Shown here: positions 47,601 to 53,099 of the stretch, piece by piece
Layout: the number at the start of each line of letters is the position of its first letter
How positions within the stretch are numbered: the first letter of the stretch is position 1
Assembly (NCBI GenBank): GCA_031769625.1
Contig: JAUIMM010000121.1
Coordinates: 12,954,001-13,018,000, forward strand
Direction: 5' to 3'
Length of the DNA stretch: 64,000 nucleotides
Source of the DNA: Taudactylus pleione
Taxonomy: Eukaryota > Chordata > Amphibia > Anura > Myobatrachidae
Translations under genes and position numbers: made by a program
Notes under the pieces: model-generated
The model's input: the letters and a program-made list of their open reading frames with translations, nothing else
Told to the model about the DNA's origin: nothing
Database searches by the model: none

Positions 47601-49867
47601 CAGCATATATTAACTTTTGATTTCCAGTGCTCCACATTTTGTTTTTTCGTCAAATTCAAATAAAGGACATTATGTCCCACATAGTATAAACATACATATA
47701 TTTCCAAATACATGCGTTAACAATACGCAAAGTCCTTACAAATTAAAGCAATATAAATAACTTGACTGCCTCAGCACAACAATTGGGAAGGCAAAAATTA
47801 ACTGAACCAGCATTTGCCCCTACATTGTATAAACAGAACAGTTTATCTGGGAAAAACAGCACGGGGCTATAAAGATGAAAAAAAATCACATATGCTGCAA
47901 ATTGGACTGACCATGATTGTCATACTGTGACCCATATAGCATACCACTATAAACAGCGGAATGTAATGGAGTAGAGGCCCTATGTGTATTGCTGCTCTCT
48001 CCACCATAATTGTGGTATGGCTGGAAGATGTGTTTGGGGGGATGTGATTGTGGCTGAGGCAACAGTGGCATAAATGTATGCTCAGGCCTTGCTTGTAGGT
48101 TTGAATTTTACATTAATTGACCGGCTAACCCGATCCTAAAAACATCAAAAATAATGCGCACTGCGTGGGAACGCTGATCATCTGTCATGCGACGTATTTT
48201 AAAGGCCATTGATGTTTCAAAAGCATCCCACTCATCAGGAGGCTTTTGAAGAACATTTTGTGCTGCTGTCAGCACTTCACGTGTTAGCTGCACGTTGTCG
48301 TTTTGCTGTGAATATTCAGCCTGAGCAACCTTCTTTCGTCGCCGTGGTGGTATAGGCTGTGTCACTTTCTACTTTGACGCTTGATACCCCACTTTCTTGT
48401 GACAACTCCAAGGCATCCTCAGGTGCTGTCGACAAAGCAGATGGCTGGAAAGGTAAATAAAATAATCCATGATTATTTGTTTACATATATATGGCATGAA
48501 ATTGACTTGTAATTAATAAAAAAACATTATCTATATTTTTCAATTACAGTTACCCACAACTATGGAGGAGTGGAAAGCTATTGGGGAAGAATTTGATGCA
48601 CGCTGGATTTTCCCCAATTGTGGAGGAGCCATTGATGGCAAGCACATCAGAATAATACCACCTCCCAACAGCGGTTCTTAATTTTAGAACTATAAAGGCT
48701 TCTTAAGCATTGTACTGATGGCTGTTGTCAATGCTAATTATCAGTTTATTTATGTCGACATTGGATGGCCGATGTTCTGACGGTGGCTCCTTTCAGCAGA
48801 CATCATTTTATGAAAAACTGATGTCAAACACTTTAAACATACCCTCGTGTGAACAAAATAAGCATGGATTACCATTTGTGTTTGTGGCTGATGAGGCATT
48901 CAGTCTTCACGAGAATGTTATGAAACCATACCCCCAAAGGACACTTTCCAGAGAGAGGCAAATTTATAATTATAGACTATCAAGAGCTCGCCGCATTGTT
49001 GAGAGTGCATTTGGAATTCTAAGCAATAAATTCCGCATTTTCCATGTCCAATTCATTTGAGGGTCAACAAGATCGACTGGGTTGTCATGGCATGCTGTGT
49101 GTTGCATAACCTACTATGCGCTAAAAGCCAACAGGAAAGGCCCAATAGAACATTTACGCCTGATCAAATGGATCAACCAGAAGTGGAGGACAGGTGGACT
49201 GGGTCTTTCAAGTCTGCAAACACTCAGTGTTCGTGCAAAGCAGACACGGGAGGACTACATGACATACTTCAATGGTGTGGGGGCTGTGCCCTGGCAAGAG
49301 GAGTTTATTAATGAAATATAAATGTACAACTTTTTTTAGCAAATAAAATTGTTATTTTCCCGTTGCACAGTTTTTTTTTTACTTACCATCTCCATGCCGC
49401 TATTTTCTAAATCCTCTTCCTCGTCCCTTTCTATCAGGTCAATTGAGTTGAGTGATGTTCTTTGTTCCCCTTGATCCAGGGTAAATTTAATCAAATTAAA
49501 GTACCATAATGTAGGTATATAGATGTCATCAGTGCCAGCCCCAGATCTTTTTGAAGATAAACTTTTGTGTTCTTTTAAGAAAACGGTTTTAAAATTTAGA
49601 ATTTTCTGTTTAACCCATTTGGGATCTGCTTCACTATGGTATGGCTGAGAAATGGATATCAATCTCTGAATAGCACTGGCTCGCTTCTCTTTATTACAGT
49701 AATCTTTGGACCGTATTTTCCAAAGGCATTCATTGTCACTATACCCTTGTATAAATTCTTTAACAAAATAAGTATCTTTCTCCAAAAGGTATTTGGACCT
49801 TGAAAAAAGGGGGGGAAAAAAAAGAAAAACTACACACACCCAGGCACACACACATGCATGTATCACT

Positions 49868-49898
<31 letters not shown>

Positions 49899-52779
49899 GC
49901 AGGCACACACACAAGCAGGCAGATGCATGTATCACTCACACACACACACTCATGCAGACAACCACAAACATACATGCACACATACAGACCCACGCATGCA
50001 CACACATACATGCATCAATCACACACACCAGTTGTATAAGCAAGAGCTGCAGCGGCTGCACAATAACTGAAATCGCGTCTTCAGGCCTCCAGGGAGCGGA
50101 CACCATGCTGGGGAGGCAGAGAATTGTGGGAGGAAATGGGAGTGGCTATATGAAGACGTCAAGATTGGCCAAATTGGAAAACAAATCATATGGTCGTCCG
50201 GTTGCCCGTACACACTGTGCGATTGGCACCTTATCATATGCGTTATCTTATGATTGTCTGTGCAGCACAGACAGTCATAAGACGGACGACGCATACAACC
50301 AGCGGGACCGCGCAATTGTGCGTGCACACCATGCGATTTACATGATTCATCGTTCCAATAAGCTAAATTGTGCCAATACTTTCCTGGTGTGTATGCACCC
50401 TTAGATTTAAAACCATTACTCGGAACAAATGGACTCTCTCTGCCAATGTCTTAAGAAAATATTCAGTTATGGTTAGTCCCAAATTAGACTGTTTTGCATC
50501 AAGAAGGCAGTGTCTCAAAAAAAAACTGTCTCCACAGCAGCTGTTCCAGCTCTTCGACTGATCTTGGATTTAATTAATCCTGCATCTCCAAGGTAATTTG
50601 ACCAGTTTCGCCAAGGTCAAAAGCTCAGATTCAGGGTAGTTTGATCAGAACTACTTCTGCAAGAATTATTCTCTTTTCTCATGTTTTTCAGAACCATGCT
50701 GATGCTAGGTTAGGCCTAAATGATGCCCCTACAGCTGCATTATTGGACTACAAAATGTTTTCAGTAGCTCCTAGCAAGGAAGAGTGGTAGACTGAAGCTG
50801 GCCATACACCAGACCAACTTTTCTCCAACCGTCCAACTAGTTGGTTTGTTGGAATGAAAATCTGGTAATATCTGGGAGCAAATAACAATCAGCAATTTGC
50901 TCCCAAACAGCAGAAAACACAAAAAAGGTAGGTCAGGTTGGTTAAATCTGTTTGATTTAAAAAAAACTTGTCTGAACACCAGCTTTCGTCCGTTTTTTTT
51001 GGAAGCAAATGGCTGATTGTCATTTGCTCCCATGCATTACTGGATTTTCATTCCAACCAATCAACTAGTTGGATGGTTGGAGGAAAGTTGGTCTGGTGTA
51101 TGACCAGCTTTAGCGTCTCACCACTGGGATATCAACTTTTGGCAGATATTCTCCACTATCGGTAAAGGATAAACCTCAAGAAACTGACTCAGTAATACAA
51201 CTTCTTATACGTTCTTGACCATTGCTCCCTATGGTTATAATAGGGCTGAGGAATGTGAGTAATCTTTCTCTATATCAAGATATTCTCAGTTGAAGTAGGA
51301 GGTTCCTCTCCTTAACCATGTTCTAAGCCGAATGAACTGTGATCACCAGCCCATCTATGCCCTGACCTCCAAAGGCTTCCCTTTCTTGAAAGAAGGTTGC
51401 ATATCTCCGTCTGAGTTACCCTTAATGTTTTCCTCTTCTGTGAAGAAAACTTAGAATCCTAATTTTCCGTAAAGTTGACCTGAGCCACCTGCTGTCGCAT
51501 CTGAAAATTTGAGACACCTGGCATATCAGTCTTTCCAAATGTACATCTTTCCAGTGCTTTTGGAAAGGGGTCCCATGCATTGTAGTCCCTTCTTCAGAAA
51601 TTACTAATGTCACAGGAGAAAGCCGCCACAATGACCCTTCTCCCATCTACTGCAGGGGAGTCTGACAGAAGCCCAATTATGCAGGGGCAATGTTTGGCTA
51701 AATCCTAAATTAATAATATAAATAAAGGCACTAACAGAGCAGCTGAAGGTGAAGCCTCGAAGATGAAGTTTAACATTTTAAGTGCCCAGCTCTTGTACCT
51801 TCAGCTCATCCCCCTGGTAGCAGTATCCCGCCAGAAAGGATGATGGAGGAAAAATTTTTTATTAACCATTTTATAAACTGGTCCAGATCATCTGAATTTG
51901 TACTGACTCTTTATGTATGATAAAAATACAAAATAAAATGAAGCATCATAAGACTGAGGTTCTCAAGATGCCCTATTTAGACCATAATTAAGGTGCGATG
52001 CAGGTATTGGCTAGTAGTGTATAGGAAAGTGGTGGCTGCCATTTTGTGGGCTAAACCACTATGGATCTAATCAATTTGTAAGGAAACCATGATATCACTG
52101 TAGTAATGCTTGACTAATAATTGAGGTTTGTCTTATAAACATGAGGTACTGGTTCAGAGTGAATTGATAGGCTACATTCTAATGAATAGCCTCCAAAATG
52201 GGTGTGTAGATGACAAGTTCACTTCAATGCAGAACATAAAATGTAAGTATTGATTAATAGTATTCGGGCATCTGACCTAACATCACTCTATTCCTACATT
52301 TTGTTTTAATCCAGTTTGTACCCAGTGGTTCCAATAAATGGCAGAACAGTAGCGGACAGGGAAGTGGTTCTGAGGGACTATACTTTCCCCAAAAATGTAA
52401 GTCTTTATGTTTACTCTGCACACAATGTTGGGTGTGGGAAAGATGACAGTAATGTTGACCTTTTCAGAGAAATGTATGTTAGCTGGTGAGTAAATGCCCT
52501 TCATAGCTGACAAGAGGTATTGTACCATCCTTTAAAAACAAAACTAAGGCTGTTTCTAAATCTACATCTTCATTTTAGACACTATTCGTCTTATGTCACT
52601 ATGTGATCTGCCGAGATGAGGCTAACTTCCCTGAGCCGGACAGGTTTATTCCCCAGAGGTGGCTACGGAGTTTGAGGATAAAACATCACCCCTTCAGCTT
52701 TATACCCTTTGGGTTTGGGGTCAGGGGATGTTTGGGGCGTCGGGTGGCTGAGCTGGAGATGCATTTATCGCTGTCACAG
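17080..52779 (+). CDS. CYP27A1-like: CYP27A1-like mitochondrial sterol 26-hydroxylase, exons 1-8, last exon not found
   Basis: Eight exons join in frame: 17080-17289, 29744-29934, 35441-35640, 40375-40572, 40930-41093, 41775-41941, 52315-52396 and 52579-52779, 1413 nt or 471 codons. All introns are GT..AG. The N-terminus is Arg-rich without acidic residues ([20 protein letters not shown]), fitting a mitochondrial presequence. The proline-rich turn is [14 protein letters not shown]. The I-helix is [14 protein letters not shown], the ExxR motif KETMR, and the heme loop [13 protein letters not shown] with the axial Cys. The family oxidises the sterol side chain in mitochondria, receiving electrons from ferredoxin (adrenodoxin), in bile acid and oxysterol synthesis. 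Resemblance to CYP27A1 is strongest in [29 protein letters not shown] and ETMRLYPVVP. CYP27B1 or CYP27C1 is less likely. About 40 C-terminal residues are missing from this window. Assignment within the family is by recognition. Confidence 0.9.
17455..17645. repeat. Near-perfect palindromic MITE
   Basis: The arms are inverted copies: CCATACATCAGAGATTG at left and CAATCTCTGATGTATGGGG at right, with a centre near 17545 (TTGATTGTGGCAATTCTGCA). It could form a long hairpin in DNA or pre-mRNA. It shares its ends with the split repeat at 18768-19722. Confidence 0.85.
17760..18014. repeat. TA microsatellites bracketing a 100 bp palindrome
   Basis: TA runs at 17788-17812 and 17985-18014 flank an inverted repeat at 17813-17917 (GAACATGAAATCATGGCACT and its near-complement around AATTTAATTTGCATTAAATT). 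Confidence 0.85.
18082..18490. repeat. CpG-rich inverted repeats
   Basis: Contains paired blocks ATTCCGGGTCTGACCCGG with GGATCAGACCCGGAATT near 18090-18150, and GCAGGGTTTCACAGGTCATT with GTGTTAAACCCTGC plus CCCTTTTACACC with GGTGTAAAAGGGG near 18330-18470. Likely remnants of MITEs; boundaries are uncertain. Confidence 0.55.
18768..19722. mobile_element. Palindromic repeat split by a family I MITE
   Basis: The host starts GGCCCCCATACATCAGCAAT and ends ATTGCTGATGTATGGGGGCC. A MITE at 18911-19456 separates its halves. Confidence 0.75.
18911..19456. mobile_element. Harbinger-type MITE, family I
   Basis: Starts GGGCCTGATTAAGACCCGG and ends CTCTGAATCAGGCCC, flanked by ACA at 18908-18910 and 19457-19459. 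The interior shares long blocks (GTCTCGCACCAAAGGGGGCG, CCCCACTGACATCAC) with the copies at 13555, 19782 and 21172. Confidence 0.9.
19782..20309. mobile_element. Harbinger-type MITE, family I, reverse orientation
   Basis: Starts GGCCCTGATTCAGAGCCGG and ends GGGTCTGAATCAGGCCC, flanked by TGA at 19779-19781 and 20310-20312. Its interior is the reverse complement of the 18911-19456 copy. Confidence 0.9.
20339..20611. repeat. TCGGGAT-rich repeat with G-rich centre
   Basis: Termini carry TCGGGAT/ATCCCGA blocks and the centre is G-rich (GGGTTAGGGCTAGGCATTAG). Two relatives are seen at 35770-36120 and 62938-63155. The centre resembles telomere repeats but is not (TTAGGG)n. Confidence 0.65.
20715..20899. 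mobile_element. hAT-type MITE (CAGAGGTTCCCAAAC family), worn copy
   Basis: The interior and right end match the copies at 25107 and 42240 (AAACCTGAACTGTTGGGGTG, TTTGGGAACCTCTG). The left end is degraded (AGAGGGTTCC). Confidence 0.65.
21172..21722. mobile_element. Harbinger-type MITE, family I, nested
   Basis: Starts GGGCCTGATTCAGACCCGG and ends CTCTTAATCAGGGCC, flanked by TGA at 21169-21171 and 21723-21725. Confidence 0.9.
21738..22334. mobile_element. Harbinger-type MITE, family I variant, nested
   Basis: Starts GGCCCTCATTCAGAGCC and ends GGCTCTGAATGAGGGCC. The interior (TACGCATGCGCGAACCAGTC, CATGACGTATGGTGCGAGCG) is shared, in reverse complement, with the copy at 22629-23210. The flanking 3-mers (TAA and TGT) do not match, so the target duplication is unresolved. 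Confidence 0.8.
22629..23210. mobile_element. Harbinger-type MITE, family I variant, nested in family II
   Basis: Starts GGCCCTCATTCAGAGCC and ends CTCTGAATCAGGCCC, flanked by CTT at 22626-22628 and 23211-23213. Confidence 0.83.
23284..23980. mobile_element. Non-autonomous hAT element, nested, with internal minisatellite
   Basis: Ends CAGTGGTCAGGGAAC and, inverted, GTTCACTGATCCCTG. A perfect 8 bp duplication CTCTATCG lies at 23276-23283 and 23981-23988. A palindrome at 23370-23406 (GAATCATTCTATAATATAGA) and a minisatellite lie inside. No transposase. Confidence 0.88.
23650..23890. repeat. Minisatellite, about 30 bp unit
   Basis: Copies of GGGGCACTACTACAGGGGCA plus TTATATG or TAACTATG, about eight in number. 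Confidence 0.9.
24051..24717. other. CYP27A1 intron 1 sequence without gene
   Basis: No exon, repeat boundary or reading frame stands out. Confidence 0.5.
24726..25064. mobile_element. Non-autonomous hAT element
   Basis: Ends TAGGGATGGCC and TTCATCCCTA with a perfect 8 bp duplication GCACATGC at 24718-24725 and 25065-25072. The ends resemble TAGGGATG of the autonomous hAT at 7997, so it may be mobilised by a related transposase. Interior rich in ACCATCGATG-like motifs. Confidence 0.85.
25107..25270. mobile_element. hAT-type MITE (CAGAGGTTCCCAAAC family)
   Basis: Starts CAGAGGTTCCCAAACATTG and ends TTTTGGCAACCTCTG, with near-identical duplications CCTTAAGA and CCTTAAGG. Confidence 0.9.
25279..25445. 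repeat. Palindromic MITE (CAACCATTCAGC type)
   Basis: Arms TATCAAACCTTTGAGATAG and CTCTCTCAAAAGTTTGATAC are inverted. Related palindromes with CCAATCAG cores occur at 43990 and 45758. Confidence 0.7.
25627..26050 (+). mobile_element. Tigger-like (pogo) DNA transposon fragment
   Basis: Begins GGTTGAGTCTCCCATATCC after TA-CA and continues AAAATGCTTTGGGCCAAG, TTTTGGAATATTTGCATAC, ACACCTTATACACAGAGCCT and CAATGTTTGTGTACATTCAA. From memory this resembles a Tigger-type repeat common in mammals. A partial internal duplication of the ACACCTTTATACAC block is visible near 25770 and 25880. No right terminus found. Confidence 0.55.
26549..26600. repeat. (ATCT)n microsatellite
   Basis: About 13 copies of ATCT in perfect succession. 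Confidence 0.97.
26641..27069 (+). other. Open frame of 142 codons, unrecognised
   Basis: ATG-started frame without recognisable domain or repeat structure ([20 protein letters not shown]). GC content is higher than in surrounding intron. It may be part of an old repeat or chance. No support for expression. Confidence 0.2.
27222..27560 (+). mobile_element. LINE 3' end (CR1-like), remnant
   Basis: The frame [42 protein letters not shown] matches the end of a non-LTR reverse transcriptase ORF. It is followed by a 3' tail ending CAAATTCTATATTTCTATGA, typical of the CR1 group. The rest of the element is absent. The group name is tentative. Confidence 0.65.
27930..27993. repeat. Three tandem copies of a 21-22 bp unit
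   Basis: AATCCTGCCTATACCTTCTA repeats three times with one-base spacing changes. Confidence 0.9.
27994..29743. other. End of CYP27A1 intron 1, no gene
   Basis: A/T-rich sequence with a T-run at 29157-29176 and no defined element. AATAAA at 28463 has no associated gene. Confidence 0.5.
29744..29934 (+). CDS. CYP27A1-like: CYP27A1-like exon 2
   Basis: Acceptor CTCTTTTAG/GCAAGG, donor ACTGA/GTGAGT, phase 0 to 2. It encodes [38 protein letters not shown] and HSYGLLTE, matching the B-region of CYP27 proteins. Confidence 0.9.
30390..31000. other. GC- and CpG-rich island in CYP27A1 intron 2
   Basis: This stretch is much richer in G+C than its flanks, with GGGGGCGGAG, GCTGCCGGGCGCAGGGGGGC, GGAGGCGGGGCCG and several AGGTGAGA/GTGAGT-like sites. 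It contains open frames on both strands, but none has a recognisable domain. Possible readings are a CpG island promoter, a retrotransposon 5' UTR or a retrogene remnant. I cannot choose between them. Confidence 0.4.
31001..32200. other. CYP27A1 intron 2 sequence, no gene seen
   Basis: A/T-rich; no repeat boundary, coding signal or RNA gene identified. Confidence 0.5.
32250..34530 (-). pseudogene. LINE reverse transcriptase remnant (L2/CR1-like)
   Basis: On the - strand, broken frames give parts of a non-LTR reverse transcriptase: DPLQSGF-like, [20 protein letters not shown], a decayed version of the LDLSAAFD region, then [40 protein letters not shown] and [14 protein letters not shown] 3' tail with TAGACTGTAAACTCCTTTGA follows. 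Many frameshifts and a gap at about 33863-34076 break it. A hAT MITE (32546-32908) is inserted in its 3' part. It is inactive. Confidence 0.78.
32546..32908. mobile_element. Non-autonomous hAT element inside the LINE
   Basis: Starts CAGGGGTGGGGGACC and ends GGTTCCCCATCCCTG, with duplications GTCTAAAA and GTGTAAAA (one mismatch). Confidence 0.9.
34531..35440. other. CYP27A1 intron 2, no gene
   Basis: No defined element. Short ATAGCGCCTATATGG-like motifs repeat twice near 35070 and 35110. Confidence 0.5.
35441..35640 (+). CDS. CYP27A1-like: CYP27A1-like exon 3
   Basis: Acceptor CACTTATAG/AGAGGG, donor TTTGAAA/GTAAGT. It encodes [19 protein letters not shown] through [11 protein letters not shown], including the C-helix WxxxR motif (W and R of DRWQKLR) that contacts a heme propionate in P450s. 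Confidence 0.9.
35770..36120. repeat. CCCGGCAGC / C-rich repeat
   Basis: GATTCCCGGCAGCGTCAGCC is repeated with change at 35850, followed by a C-rich centre (CCTAACCCTCCTTAGGGGTG) of the same kind as 20339-20611 in reverse orientation. Confidence 0.6.
36223..37021. mobile_element. MITE, third family (GGTAATTCAATTAGG ends)
   Basis: Starts GGGGGGTAATTCAATTAGG with GCGAAAAGTC just inside and ends GACTTTTCGCTCCCTAATTG then AATACGGGCC. ATA flanks both sides (36220-36222 and 37022-37024). The 3 bp duplication suggests a Harbinger relative. Confidence 0.75.
37089..37232. mobile_element. Short hAT-type MITE
   Basis: Starts CAGGGGTGGGCAATAAG and ends CTTATTGCTCACCCCTA, with a perfect 8 bp duplication TCTTAAAG at 37081-37088 and 37233-37240. 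Confidence 0.9.
37455..37869 (-). mobile_element. Tc1 fragment fused to a MITE end
   Basis: 37455-37848 is the 3' end of the Tc1 element seen complete at 60483-62144, reversed: terminal repeat CAGTCAGGTGCATAAATATT preceded by TA, then the C-terminal codons ([20 protein letters not shown]). At 37848 the match stops and GAGCGGGTCTGAATCAGGCCC, the end of a family I MITE, follows. Confidence 0.85.
38276..38605. mobile_element. Harbinger-type MITE, family II
   Basis: Starts AGGTGCATACACATGGTC after TTA and ends GATCGTGTGTATGCACC. The interior is rich in CGATATCG-type inverted motifs. The right target copy is blurred (ATAA). Confidence 0.72.
38813..39243. mobile_element. MITE with family I-like ends
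   Basis: Starts GGGCCTGATTCAGCAAGG after TTA and ends CGCACGCTGAATCAGGC. The interior differs from other copies. The right target copy is not clear. Confidence 0.7.
39640..39925. repeat. Inverted-repeat element
   Basis: Left CCCCACACATTTACCAATGG with GATCGC, right GCGATCCATCGGTAGTGTG. Internal GTGAAATTC/GAATTTCAC and GATCACGATTA-like arms add further pairing. Probably a MITE. Confidence 0.55.
40126..40264 (-). mobile_element. V-SINE head fragment
   Basis: Reversed, it reads GTGTAATGGTTAGCATTGCT with the tRNA-like A/B box region, then GGTGCGATTCTCACC and ATGTTCTCCCAGTGCTTGCG. This is the tRNA-derived head plus the start of the V-SINE core. Confidence 0.7.
40375..40572 (+). CDS. CYP27A1-like: CYP27A1-like exon 4
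   Basis: Acceptor TGTGTTTAG/GCATCG, donor CTATG/GTGAGT. It encodes [20 protein letters not shown] and [20 protein letters not shown]. Confidence 0.9.
40930..41093 (+). CDS. CYP27A1-like: CYP27A1-like exon 5
   Basis: Acceptor GATTTGTAG/GGAAAA, donor GGACACG/GTATAT. It encodes [20 protein letters not shown] and [14 protein letters not shown]; the last residues start the oxygen-activating I-helix. Confidence 0.9.
41775..41941 (+). CDS. CYP27A1-like: CYP27A1-like exon 6
   Basis: Acceptor CTTACTAG/ACATCG, donor CATGCG/GTAAAC. It encodes [20 protein letters not shown] and [14 protein letters not shown], completing the I-helix and giving the K-helix ExxR motif. Confidence 0.92.
42240..42402. mobile_element. 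hAT-type MITE (CAGAGGTTCCCAAAC family), intact
   Basis: Starts CAGAGGTTCCCAAACAAGG and ends GTTTGGGAATCTCTG with a perfect 8 bp duplication GATTATAG at 42232-42239 and 42403-42410. Confidence 0.93.
42858..43817 (+). mobile_element. Mariner element, internally deleted
   Basis: Inverted ends CGAGGTATGTCTATAAAATA and TTTAATAGACATACCTCG sit between TA duplications (42856-42857 and 43818-43819). The right arm has GTCTCGTTAT against ATAATGAGAC at left. At 960 bp it is shorter than the usual 1.3 kb of mariners. Confidence 0.9.
43048..43751 (+). pseudogene. Mariner transposase, broken
   Basis: The N-terminal paired-like DNA-binding part is readable: [20 protein letters not shown], then GRP and, after a frameshift near 43275, [20 protein letters not shown] and [20 protein letters not shown]. 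At about 43480 the text jumps from KELCVDIL to [20 protein letters not shown], so the stretch with the first two catalytic Asp residues is deleted. The third Asp motif (SPDLAPCDF) is present. It ends [20 protein letters not shown]. Further frameshifts occur. Not functional. Confidence 0.88.
43990..44145. repeat. Palindromic MITE (CCAATCAGCT type)
   Basis: GGGAGATTTGTTAAAGCTTG and CAAGCTTTGACAAATCTCCC are inverted, with ACCAATCAGCTGCTAACTGT and its counterpart inside. Confidence 0.8.
44146..45026. other. CYP27A1 intron 6 sequence, no gene
   Basis: A block GGGAGCCTGTTCTGGGCCT near 44538 recurs as GGGAGCCTGTTCTGTGCCT near 44683, followed in both by GGATTTGGAT, so an old tandem duplication of about 145 bp is visible. 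No coding signal. Confidence 0.5.
45027..45545. mobile_element. MITE with GCTGGGTACACACT left end
   Basis: Starts AAAGCTGGGTACACACTGG; interior ATATATCTGCAGATATATCT. The right end is worn (CACATTAGTGTCCAACCTT). Confidence 0.5.
45758..45905. repeat. Palindromic MITE (CAATCACATTCTG type)
   Basis: Left GGGTGTATTTACTAAAGTGC, right ACACTACTAAATATACCC; internal AATCTGATTGGTTGCTGGGC pairs with CCAATCACATTCTGC. Confidence 0.78.
46060..46362. repeat. Palindromic MITE with CTGGTAAGGTATGA arms
   Basis: Arms TGATTGGTTGGAATGAAAAT and ATTTTCATTCCAATCAACTA are inverted. A related element is at 50795-51112. The right end reads GTGTGTACCCAGCTTTAG. Confidence 0.75.
47079..49321 (+). pseudogene. HARBI1-like nuclease of Harbinger-2
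   Basis: Two exons: 47079-47530 and 48550-49321, joined by a GT..AG intron (CCTCAAG/GTAAGT; TTACAG/TTACCC). Exon 1 starts [14 protein letters not shown] and changes frame near 47160 to reach [20 protein letters not shown], and again near 47350 to reach [20 protein letters not shown]. Exon 2 has [20 protein letters not shown] and [11 protein letters not shown] with the first catalytic Asp, two stops at about 48679-48687, a frameshift before [16 protein letters not shown], the [20 protein letters not shown] block, and the catalytic Glu in [12 protein letters not shown] further frameshift lies near 49060. Inactive, but the splice sites survive. AATAAA is at 49342-49347. Confidence 0.85.
47886..49798 (-). 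pseudogene. MADF-type DNA-binding protein of Harbinger-2
   Basis: On the - strand, exon 49798-49387 (after TTTTTTCAAG) encodes [40 protein letters not shown] and [20 protein letters not shown], a MADF/Myb-like fold. It ends GGAGATG/GTAAGT. The next exon starts at 48444 (CTTTCCAG/CCATCTGC) with [21 protein letters not shown] one-base shift follows, then [20 protein letters not shown] and [15 protein letters not shown], similar to a BESS tail. A TAA interrupts the frame near 48107, beyond which the same frame continues [20 protein letters not shown] to 47886. The true start codon lies in an upstream exon I did not find. Confidence 0.75.
49866..50035. repeat. Imperfect (CA)n microsatellite
   Basis: Alternating CACACA runs mixed with ATGCATGTATCACTCACAC-like units. 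Long frames on both strands here are spurious. Confidence 0.92.
50795..51112. repeat. Palindromic MITE
   Basis: Left GAAGCTGGCCATACACCAGA, right TCTGGTGTATGACCAGCTTT; internal AACTAGTTGG and GGAATGAAAATCTGGTAAT are mirrored. Related to 46060-46362. Confidence 0.8.
51113..52314. other. End of CYP27A1 intron 6, no gene
   Basis: No coding signal or defined repeat boundary was found. Confidence 0.5.
52315..52396 (+). CDS. CYP27A1-like: CYP27A1-like exon 7
   Basis: Acceptor TTTAATCCAG/TTTGTA, donor AAAAAT/GTAAGT. It encodes [20 protein letters not shown] followed by DYTFPKN, continuing directly from ETMR of exon 6. It lies about 10.4 kb from exon 6, across the mariner and Harbinger-2 insertions. 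Confidence 0.9.
52579..52779 (+). CDS. CYP27A1-like: CYP27A1-like exon 8 (heme loop)
   Basis: Acceptor TCATTTTAG/ACACTA, donor TCACAG/GTGAAT. It encodes [20 protein letters not shown], the PERF-like segment FIPQRWL and the heme-binding [20 protein letters not shown]. The frame is open and all key residues are present. Confidence 0.93.
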
Positions 52780-53099
52780 GTGAATTTATATTATATAATA
52801 TATATTGGTAATATGCACTGCAATGTCAGAATGCAGTAAATATTGTCTTTATTTAGCAAACTGCATGGAGATATATACCCCGCCTCTAGCCATAGGACTT
52901 CAGTTTAGTTAGCAAGCCTAAATGCAGGAGTAGGAAAGAGAAGGAAGAACACTCTTACAAAAGATGAGGGAATCTGTGACCGAAAGAAAAACACCCAATG
53001 AAGCCAGGTGCGTCAGGGTGGGTGCCCTGTGGACCTCGAAGAAAAGGAGTTATCTAGGCAAGTCTATAATAACTCTACATCTCTTCTTTGCGGTCCATA

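Larger units (their letters stand above)
46698..50400. mobile_element. PIF/Harbinger DNA transposon (Harbinger-2), decayed
   Basis: The element holds a HARBI1-like nuclease pseudogene (+) and a MADF-type DNA-binding protein pseudogene (-). Its ends read GGCAGGGTACACACCTG and, inverted, CCTGGTGTGTATGCACCC, flanked by TTA at 46695-46697 and 50401-50403. The ends resemble those of family II MITEs at 22374 and 38276. Length 3.7 kb. A (CA)n tract lies inside. The boundaries are inferred; similar GTACACAC motifs also mark unrelated MITEs in this region. Confidence 0.68.

Noticed and set aside
49793..50404. 203-codon + strand frame
   Set aside because: It is mostly His-Thr dipeptides from the CA microsatellite and then a MITE end.
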